Source: Dysgonomonas sp. HGC4
GTDB lineage: Bacteria > Bacteroidota > Bacteroidia > Bacteroidales > Dysgonomonadaceae
Assembly (NCBI RefSeq): GCF_001261715.1
Contig: NZ_CVRU01000026.1
Location: 1-51,211 of the forward strand
Direction: 5' to 3'
DNA: 51,211 nucleotides
The position numbers and the translations under genes are program-made. Each line of letters begins with the position of its first letter. The stretch's first letter is position 1. Shown in pieces: positions 1-6,334 of the stretch. The notes under the pieces were generated by a model. It ran no database searches, was not told where the DNA came from, and saw only the letters and a program-made list of their open reading frames with translations.

Positions 1-42
1 TCTTTTAATAATTTATTGATAAATAGAAGTATGTAGTTGGAG

Positions 43-136
43 CTTATAAATAAATTTCTACCGTTGAAGGACGCAATTGAGATAACACAATTTATATTTG
101 TCATCTTAATGCTGTATTAATATTGTATGGCAAGTG
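43..136. repeat. Diverged direct repeat, left copy
   Basis: This stretch shares an ordered set of blocks with positions 2938-3030: CTTATAAAT, then ATTT.TACCGTT.AAG, then TTGAGATA, then TTATATTTGT, and finally GCAAGTG. The copies are 94 and 93 bp long and in the same orientation. They bracket the AlbA_2/membrane/Fic cassette. The right copy leads into CRISPR-like repeats, so this copy may be a second leader-like sequence, but no CRISPR repeat can be seen next to it. The remainder of 1-239 holds no recognisable gene. Confidence 0.55.
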
Positions 137-239
137 TATAGCTGTTTTAAAAAAGAGAAATTGATAGTACTTTTTTTGCCTCAGATACTTATAATTTGTA
201 ATCTCATCTTCCGTAGGGGGGCTTTTGATAAAGTCGTAA

Positions 240-1424
240 TTAGCAATCTTCGGATTGTATTCTCACTTTTAAAATTCTAGAGATATAATCTTTTATATTC
301 TTTGCATAAATTTGGCATTCTATTTCAAATTCATTTATTTCAATGTTGTTCATGACTGAAATTCGAAGCTCTTCTTTAAATGAATCGGTTGATAAGCCAT
401 GTTTTATATCTCCTATATTATTTTCAATACTATACATCAACTCTTCTTCCCCAACAGTAGGATAGAATAGGTTTATATTTGTTTCTTCTTTATTAGAATG
501 AGGCATTTTTTTAAAAATAATGATACCATTTATTTTGGGAAAAAGAATTTTAATCGTGGCATCTTCAATATACTTTGAACCACAATTCTTAATTGATAAA
601 TTTAGCTTGTTTGATTTTTTATTAAAAACATATGAGTAATCATCATGATAATATATACTCTCTACATTTAGCAATTCATTTTCTAATTCGTCAATAGTAT
701 AATCCTCATATGAAATTCCATAACCTAAGCTTTCCGCCATTATTCGCCTCATATTATATAATTCAGGACGACACTGTGTTCCTAGACTATTATATAATTT
801 AGCCTCTTCTTTCTTTTTAGCTAATATTTCTTCAATTTTATCTTTCTGAACTTTTGATGGAAGTTTAGTATTGCCCGCTTTCCTTAAAATAAATTCATTA
901 CCGTTAGCATTTTGGGGAACAATTATAATATCATCTTGATAATAATTTTTACTCTGTTTGATCTCATATATTCTATCATAATCTGATCGAACCAATGGAA
1001 TTTGGAATGAACCTTTCCTGATGTATCCTTCGCCTTTTCGTAAATGTTTATTTCCAAAATTATAATCTTTTTTTATCAAATATGGCTGATCCAAGCAGTT
1101 CGATATTTTTAGTATCCCAACAGTTTTGTCATCTATTGTATATGGAAAGTAGTCTATATCTATCTCGGGTTCAATATTTTCATATATAAATTGTTGGATA
1201 GTTGCTGAGTCAGTGGGTTGATTAATTCCTTTAATTTCTCTTTTACCATCTGAATTATGCTTTACACCAATAATAATGAATCGATCTTCTAGTGTATCAG
1301 CATTAGCCATTGATAGAACATCTTTTAATAGATCTATATTCTTTTCCTTTGTGTATTCTATTGTTTTAAAGTCAACAGAAGTTCCTTCGTTTTCATATCG
1401 TATAATATCTTCAATATTAGTCAT
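240..1424 (-). CDS. AlbA_2 (Schlafen-like) domain protein
   Basis: A 394-residue protein whose first ~150 residues resemble the AlbA_2/Schlafen DNA-binding domain (PF04326). It shows an opening with E.T.VDFKT, a following helix with LLKDVLSMANAD, a strand FIIIGVK, and a later GEGYIRKGSFQIPL segment typical of the domain's end. The C-terminal ~240 residues are lysine- and asparagine-rich and I do not recognise them. No signal peptide or membrane segment is seen, so it should be cytoplasmic. Family members occur as transcription regulators and in defence-type loci, and here it is the distal gene of a cassette with a small membrane protein and a Fic enzyme. The gap to the upstream small gene is about 90 bp. 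The domain call is fairly secure; the role is unknown. Confidence 0.75.
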   Translation of the reverse strand: MTNIEDIIRYENEGTSVDFKTIEYTKEKNIDLLKDVLSMANADTLEDRFIIIGVKHNSDGKREIKGINQPTDSATIQQFIYENIEPEIDIDYFPYTIDDKTVGILKISNCLDQPYLIKKDYNFGNKHLRKGEGYIRKGSFQIPLVRSDYDRIYEIKQSKNYYQDDIIIVPQNANGNEFILRKAGNTKLPSKVQKDKIEEILAKKKEEAKLYNSLGTQCRPELYNMRRIMAESLGYGISYEDYTIDELENELLNVESIYYHDDYSYVFNKKSNKLNLSIKNCGSKYIEDATIKILFPKINGIIIFKKMPHSNKEETNINLFYPTVGEEELMYSIENNIGDIKHGLSTDSFKEELRISVMNNIEINEFEIECQIYAKNIKDYISRILKVRIQSEDC

Positions 1425-1513
1425 ATTATTAGTCGAATAAGATGGTGATAATTATTCCAATGTGCTAACCTAATCTTAAAGAAAGCGTATAAAAAACGTT
1501 TCTATATTATATA

Positions 1514-1759
1514 TTACAACTTATTTCCATTTTTATCTTTGAAGAATATTTCATCGTTGTTTTGAATAAAAAGATAAAAGCCAAATGACAAAAATGCCCA
1601 TTGTATATAATCTTCAAAGGTTGTGTTTTCTCTAAAAAACATCGCTCTGATTAGCCAAAACCATATGTATATATTACCTGCAAGAATATATATTCTTTTA
1701 AAGAATAAATCTATTTTGAACTTTAATTCATTTTTCAATTGTCTTTTATCTATAGACAT
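1514..1759 (-). CDS. Small putative membrane protein, unknown function
   Basis: The reading frame could begin at a TTG at 1798 inside the end of the Fic gene, but the first ATG is at 1759. That ATG lies just past the Fic stop (1777) and gives an 81-residue protein, so I use it. The protein has a basic, lysine-rich start followed by two hydrophobic stretches, one around IYIWFWLI and one around FLSFGFYLFI. It ends in a charged tail. This suggests two inner-membrane segments with both ends in the cytoplasm. I do not recognise a family. Its position directly behind the Fic gene suggests co-transcription. It could be a membrane partner of a toxin/defence unit, which is inference from context only. 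Confidence 0.5.
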   Translation of the reverse strand: MSIDKRQLKNELKFKIDLFFKRIYILAGNIYIWFWLIRAMFFRENTTFEDYIQWAFLSFGFYLFIQNNDEIFFKDKNGNKL

Positions 1760-1776
1760 ATTTTTATTTTTGATGA

Positions 1777-2715
1777 TTAATTCTTTATAACTTCCCAATA
1801 TCCACCTCTAGCTGATCCATGACGGACGATAATGCCTTCCGATACCATTTTTTGAAGATGATATTTAACCCCATCGGAAGTTATACCTAATATAGACGCA
1901 AGTTCACTGCGTGTAATCTTAGAATTGTTGCGTAACTGTTCTATGATTTTGTCACGTGTAGAGCGTGGAGTATTACTTTCAAGTGCCAATGTTTCGTCAA
2001 TCACCCCCAAAATAAACTCAATGAATGGTGTACAACCATCCTCTCCTCCACTAATGGCAATTGCTTTATAATATTCCTTGCGATATTTATAAACAATATT
2101 CTCAATCGGTAGATTTTTGAATACAGGTCGCCAATTAGCGAGAATAAGCGTTTGCCATAATCTACCAGTTCGTCCGTTGCCATCTGAAAAAGGGTGTATA
2201 AATTCAAACTCATAGTGAAATATACAACTCTTTATCAGAGGATGTTCTTCTGTGCCATTCAGCCACTCGAAAAGATCTTTCATTAATTGAGGCACACGTT
2301 CAGCTGGCGGTGCATAATGAATAATCTCTTCACCCGAAGCCACCCCAACACCTCCCGATCTGAAATGACCTGCATCATCAATCAATCCTGCTTCCATTGT
2401 AAGATGTGCCTTAAGCAGATCTTCGATATTATTCGAATTTAGTGTTTCAAGCAATTCATAGGCTTTAATGGCATTGCGAATCTCTTGCACCTCATTAATA
2501 GGAGCTATGACAGGTTTACCATCCAGAATAGCTGTAATTTGATCTATAGTCAAAGTATTTCCCTCAATAGCCAAAGATCCTTGAATTGTTTTTATGCGGT
2601 TAATTCGATGTAGTCTTAATTCCTCTTGAGCATAAAAACTACCCACCGCCTCACTTATCTTTGAAACGAGGTCTATAATCTTTGGTGTTATCTTATATGG
2701 TGGTATATATGACAT
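1777..2715 (-). CDS. Fic family AMP-transferase with C-terminal winged helix
   Basis: Fic enzymes transfer AMP or related groups from nucleotides to target proteins. The active-site motif is present and intact: HPFSDGNGRTGR, starting at His174. The preceding flap region includes the GHFRSGGVGV segment (about 116-125). An N-terminal inhibitory helix motif of the S/T-x-x-x-E-G/N type is visible as SLAIEGN (Ser47, Glu51, Gly52). That places it in the class with the inhibitor fused at the N terminus, so the enzyme is probably kept off by its own Glu51. The last ~55 residues (from about 257) form a winged helix with ITRSELASILGI and a recognition helix, suggesting DNA binding and possibly autoregulation through the palindrome at 2746-2797. 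The 312-residue length is normal. It is the first gene of a minus-strand cassette. Confidence 0.93.
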   Translation of the reverse strand: MSYIPPYKITPKIIDLVSKISEAVGSFYAQEELRLHRINRIKTIQGSLAIEGNTLTIDQITAILDGKPVIAPINEVQEIRNAIKAYELLETLNSNNIEDLLKAHLTMEAGLIDDAGHFRSGGVGVASGEEIIHYAPPAERVPQLMKDLFEWLNGTEEHPLIKSCIFHYEFEFIHPFSDGNGRTGRLWQTLILANWRPVFKNLPIENIVYKYRKEYYKAIAISGGEDGCTPFIEFILGVIDETLALESNTPRSTRDKIIEQLRNNSKITRSELASILGITSDGVKYHLQKMVSEGIIVRHGSARGGYWEVIKN

Positions 2716-2719
2716 TCAA

Positions 2720-2797
2720 CAAAGTTAGAAAACAATTTCAATTCAGGGTAGTTAATTGGGTAGTTTTTATTGGGTAGCATTACCCAATAAAAACTAC
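2720..2797 (-). promoter_or_regulatory. Fic gene promoter and operator-like palindrome
   Basis: On the minus strand a TAACTTTG box (2720-2727) matches the Bacteroidetes -7 consensus TAnnTTTG. It sits so close to the ATG (2715) that the transcript would be almost leaderless. Behind it, a perfect inverted repeat has 17-bp arms (2760-2776 and 2781-2797) around a 4-nt loop. GGGTAG is repeated on the plus strand at 2746, 2758 and 2772, and the inverted copy is in the right arm. The expected -33 position falls inside these repeats, so a bound protein would block transcription. The Fic protein's own winged helix is the obvious candidate, by inference. Confidence 0.55.
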
Positions 2798-2937
2798 AAT
2801 CCAAATATTTATTCATTGATGAAATATTGGACAATATTTACATTACTTCCTATATAATATTTCGTCTAATAAATAAAGATTTGGTACATTGGTGAGAAAT
2901 ACGTAACTTTCTGATACAGAATAGAACACAAACAGAA

Positions 2938-3030
2938 CTTATAAATCGATTTGTACCGTTAAAGATTTAAAGTATTGAGATAGTGTAAGTTATATTTGTT
3001 GTATCGGAATTGAAATATTTGAAGCAAGTG
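2938..3030. repeat. Diverged direct repeat, right copy
   Basis: This is the partner of 43-136, with the same blocks in the same order and nearly the same length. It overlaps the first degenerate CRISPR-like repeat (2987-3016) and the start of spacer 1. It is AT-rich and lies on the side where the leader of the CRISPR would be expected, because the repeats end in ATTGAAAT reading rightward. Confidence 0.55.
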
Positions 3031-3146
3031 GCATCGCGACACGGCAATTATCTTCTAATTGTACCATACTGGAATTGAAATGACATCACTTATTTGCAAG
3101 AGAATCAAAATAACAACTTCTAATTATACCATACTGGAGTTAAAGT
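2987..3146 (+). CRISPR. Decayed CRISPR mini-array, 3 repeats, 2 spacers
   Basis: Repeat 2 (3052-3081) and repeat 3 (3117-3146) are 30 nt and match at 25 or more positions. They share CTTCTAATT.TACCATACTGG, then a variable end: AATTGAAAT in repeat 2, AGTTAAAGT in repeat 3. Repeat 1 (2987-3016) keeps only its 3' part, GGAATTGAAAT. Both spacers (3017-3051 and 3082-3116) are exactly 35 nt and differ from each other; the first has a GC-rich core unlike the surroundings. A 30-nt repeat with a 3' ATTGAAA(N) end is the pattern of type I-B arrays, which also fixes the reading direction as plus. The errors in repeat 3 fit terminal-repeat decay. No cas gene lies in the window, so this is probably a relic. 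Confidence 0.6.
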
Positions 3147-3170
3147 AGTAAAGGATGCTCGGTCACACAT

Positions 3171-3881
3171 TTATGTCCTTTTTGCTACAAATTCTTCAAA
3201 GAATGAATCTCTGTAAAAGCTGCCTATTGCAATTTCGTATTTCTGGATAAAAATATCATTGTTATCAAACGAATCAATATGGGTTGTATTTACAATATAT
3301 GATCTGTTTATCCTTAAGAATATGTTTTTGGGAAGTAGCTCGTGCATTGTTTTCAGATTCATTCTGGTAATAATGCGTTGTTCAGCTAACTGGATAATGA
3401 CGTAATCCTTTAAACCTTCAATAAAAAGGATGTCTTTTAGGCTTACTTTAAAATATCGCCGGTCGGATTTCACGAAAATATATTCATCTTCTATGTTTCC
3501 TTCACTTTTATTTTCCTCCGATAGTAAAAGACTGTGATACGAAAGGGCTTTGTCTACCGCTTTTTTTAGTCTATCTGTTTCTATTGGTTTTACCAGATAA
3601 TCTATTGCTTCTACTTCATAGCTATCTAATGCGTATTCGGAATAAGCTGTGGTGAAAATAATTAGTGTGTTTTTAGGTATGTTTCTCGCGAATTCTATTC
3701 CGTTTATACCCGGCATCTGAATATCTAGAAAAACCAGATCGACTTGATTACGCATCATAAATATTGAGGCTGCTTCTGCACTGTTAAAGCTTTCGAGCAA
3801 TTCCAATTCAGAAATCTGATCAACTATTTTTTGTATACCTTTTCGAGCTATCGGCTCATCGTCAACAATAATACATCTCAT
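3171..3881 (-). CDS. LytTR-family response regulator
   Basis: A 236-residue response regulator when started at the ATG at 3881, where the sequence MRCIIVDDEP begins exactly like a receiver domain. An upstream ATG at 3923 would add 14 residues that do not fit the fold. The receiver has the acidic pair (Asp7, Asp8), phosphoacceptor Asp53 in VFLDIQMPG, the TTAYSEYAL helix and the VKP lysine. A LytTR DNA-binding domain follows from about 135, with FIEGLKDYVIIQL, the ITRMNLKTM segment and FLRINRSYIVN. LytTR proteins bind pairs of short direct repeats about 21-22 bp apart. The partner kinase gene ends 84 bp upstream. It probably acts on the cluster's own promoter, where three 21-bp phased boxes occur (8976-9023). 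Confidence 0.95.
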   Translation of the reverse strand: MRCIIVDDEPIARKGIQKIVDQISELELLESFNSAEAASIFMMRNQVDLVFLDIQMPGINGIEFARNIPKNTLIIFTTAYSEYALDSYEVEAIDYLVKPIETDRLKKAVDKALSYHSLLLSEENKSEGNIEDEYIFVKSDRRYFKVSLKDILFIEGLKDYVIIQLAEQRIITRMNLKTMHELLPKNIFLRINRSYIVNTTHIDSFDNNDIFIQKYEIAIGSFYRDSFFEEFVAKRT

Positions 3882-3965
3882 AATATAAGTAATATTATAT
3901 AGGTATGCGATATTTATCGGCATAACTATTTCTGGTTGTTATACTGCCAAAGTAATAAAAGGGTC

Positions 3966-5081
3966 TTAGACCTTAAATTGTAAATTGACAGTATAGGTGG
4001 TGTCTGTTTCGCTTGACTCTAAAGAATAATTATCCCCGTACAATAAGTTTAAGCGTCTTCTGATATTGGTTAAGCCTAGTCCTCCGACTTTTTGCTGAAT
4101 GGCTTTAGAAGGCTTCGAGTTTTCACATTTAAATGTTAGCTCATTGTTCTTTAGTTCAAAATAAAGATGAACATAGGATAGATTATTATTATCAGGATTA
4201 TGTTTAACCGCATTTTCTACAAAGGGAATAAATAATAATGGAGGTACTTCTATATTATCCAAATCACCTTCCTTTATAACACTATACTCGAAGTGATCGC
4301 GACGTGTTTTCTCAAGATCCAGAAAACTGGTCAGAAATAGTATGTCTTCTTCCAAATTTACTTTATCTTTTGTGCTGTCGTTGATCTGATAACGAAGCAT
4401 ATCGTCCAATTTATTTAATATCTGTGAAGCTATTTCGGGATCTTCACTTACCATTATGTTGGCGTTATTCAGCATATTAAATAGAAAATGTGGATTTATC
4501 TGACTCTTTAAAAACTTGAGTTCCGATTGCAATGTTTCCGATTTCAAGTCGCTGATACGTTGATTGTTGATTATCCAGTGTCGGAAGAGCATAAATGCAG
4601 ACACTCCGGCAATAAGAAGTGATGTCCCGAATATAGATGAGGTGACTCCAAATAAAACAGCTAAGGCTAATTGAGGTTTATCTTTTTCTGGCTGGTGATC
4701 AATGGGGGTTCCTTCGGATTCTATAGACAGTTCGCGAGCAATACCGGGTGTGCTGTATAGTACCTCTTGCATCAGCACAATTGCGATTATTGAAAATGTT
4801 ACTAAACCAACGGCTGATAGAATATACTGGGTAAATTTATTCTTTATCAAAAATTTGGGTACTAGTACATAGATATTAAAGTATATCATCAGCATAGTTA
4901 TACCTAAATATATAATAGAGATACCAATACGATCAGCTGTCCAAACAATTTTGTCGGGCACATCCCATAATATATTCATTGCAACAACTATAGAGATGAG
5001 CAATAGAACTAAATGCCTATAAATTTGGAATTGAGGCTTTAGTAAAAAATCGTTTAAAGTATCCTCTATCTTTTTTATCAT
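3966..5081 (-). CDS. LytS/YehU-type sensor histidine kinase
   Basis: A 371-residue membrane sensor kinase of the His_kinase (PF06580) family. The N terminus carries membrane segments at about 23-37, 53-75 and 85-106, a ~35-residue loop, and a fourth segment at about 140-167. A coiled linker leads to the phosphoacceptor motif QINPHFLFN with His198. The ATPase part has an intact N box (FIPFVENAVKHN) and a glycine box (GGLGLTNIRRRL). It should phosphorylate the adjacent LytTR regulator. The gene lies 65 bp downstream of a paralogue that has lost the key residues, so the two may form a heterodimer. A GGTCT-T-AGACC palindrome overlaps its stop codon. Confidence 0.93.
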   Translation of the reverse strand: MIKKIEDTLNDFLLKPQFQIYRHLVLLLISIVVAMNILWDVPDKIVWTADRIGISIIYLGITMLMIYFNIYVLVPKFLIKNKFTQYILSAVGLVTFSIIAIVLMQEVLYSTPGIARELSIESEGTPIDHQPEKDKPQLALAVLFGVTSSIFGTSLLIAGVSAFMLFRHWIINNQRISDLKSETLQSELKFLKSQINPHFLFNMLNNANIMVSEDPEIASQILNKLDDMLRYQINDSTKDKVNLEEDILFLTSFLDLEKTRRDHFEYSVIKEGDLDNIEVPPLLFIPFVENAVKHNPDNNNLSYVHLYFELKNNELTFKCENSKPSKAIQQKVGGLGLTNIRRRLNLLYGDNYSLESSETDTTYTVNLQFKV

Positions 5082-5146
5082 TATATCTTCATATTTAGGT
5101 AAAAATAGGGGGCTGCATCAATATGTTAAGCAGGTCTATTCGCAAC

Positions 5147-6199
5147 CTACGATCTTAACTCTAGTTTTATGATACCATCTGTTGTTGATAATGTGTAATT
5201 ACCGTTGTACAATACCTCTAGCCGTTGTCTGATACCTGCAAGTTCGTCTATTGATGGTATTTCATAATTGTCTGGCTGGTAGGTGAAATAGACGATACCA
5301 CTATCTGACCTAAAGTGTAATTGTATAGTTGATTCTCTATCTTGGGTTTGTATCTGATTTATTGAGTTTTGTACAAAAGGAATGAATAACAGAGGCGAAA
5401 CAAATACCCGATGTACATCTCCTTCTGAGGATATAGAGTAATCAAACCTATCAAAATATAATTTTTCTAAAGCAAGATAATTGCTGAGGAAGTTGATTTC
5501 GGAATTTAATAATACCTTGTCTCTGCTGCAATCATAGAGCTGATATCTTAACAAATGGCTTAATTTTAGAAGCATATCTGAAGCCAATTGAGGATTGCTT
5601 TTTGTTAAAGTACTTGCCCTGTTTAATATGTTGAAAAGAAACTGCGGATTTATCTGATCTTTTAATTGTTCGACTTCTGATTGTATCTGTTCATTTCGAA
5701 GTTGATTAACCACCTGCTCGTTTTCCATCCAGTATTTTAGTAAAATAACCATCGAACCTCCTGATATACACAACATGTTAATGGTAAAGTTGGATATGGT
5801 ATCAAGAAATGCTACGTGATTGATATACGAGCTGCGTATATGAGGTATATCTAACAGGGTGTATACAATATATTCTTGAGCGCTCATTCCTAAAACGAGC
5901 AGCAATACCATGGCTGATAATATAGTAATGTATGAAAAGTATCTTTTCTTTAAAAGTAATCTTGGAACTAGTATATAGAGATTTAAGTAGACAATAACTA
6001 TATATACAACAGTGGTGATGAATGCGAGTAAATATATTTTAGAACCTAATAATTCCTGATTGGGCTGATAAGTAATGTATGTCTGATTAAATGATATAAC
6101 AATCAGTACAAAGACAATCAACAGTACATGTCTTAAAATTCTGTATTTAGAATTGGTAAGAAAGCTATATAAGAATGTTGTTTTTATTGATTCTGACAT
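5147..6199 (-). CDS. Degenerate LytS-type histidine kinase (pseudokinase)
   Basis: A 350-residue paralogue of the kinase encoded next to it, with the same layout: four hydrophobic segments, a linker and a His_kinase-like domain. The critical residues are altered. The phosphoacceptor motif reads QINPQFLFN, with Gln186 where His should be. The N box is FVQNSINQI instead of FVENAVKHN. The glycine-rich loop is reduced to LAGIRQRL. The frame is intact and overall similarity is high, so this looks like a retained protein rather than a pseudogene. Likely roles are sensing and allosteric control of the active kinase through heterodimerisation, which is inference. It lies between the receptor gene (135-bp gap) and the active kinase gene (65-bp gap). 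Confidence 0.88.
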   Translation of the reverse strand: MSESIKTTFLYSFLTNSKYRILRHVLLIVFVLIVISFNQTYITYQPNQELLGSKIYLLAFITTVVYIVIVYLNLYILVPRLLLKKRYFSYITILSAMVLLLVLGMSAQEYIVYTLLDIPHIRSSYINHVAFLDTISNFTINMLCISGGSMVILLKYWMENEQVVNQLRNEQIQSEVEQLKDQINPQFLFNILNRASTLTKSNPQLASDMLLKLSHLLRYQLYDCSRDKVLLNSEINFLSNYLALEKLYFDRFDYSISSEGDVHRVFVSPLLFIPFVQNSINQIQTQDRESTIQLHFRSDSGIVYFTYQPDNYEIPSIDELAGIRQRLEVLYNGNYTLSTTDGIIKLELRS

Positions 6200-6334
6200 A
6201 TACTGTTGATTTTAACCTCGAAATTAGTCTTTTTATGTTTTACTTGTGCAATGTGCAATGTTTATTGCTGCTTTTTATGACTGTAACGATCTGTGAATGT
6301 CTTTGTTTACTCTATAAATATAAGGGATGATGCT

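Noticed and set aside
1760-1798. TTG start for the small membrane protein
   Set aside because: It lies inside the Fic coding end; the ATG at 1759 is downstream of the Fic stop and gives a normal start.
3882-3923. Longer start for the LytTR regulator
   Set aside because: The extra 14 residues precede the receiver's first strand and do not belong to the domain.
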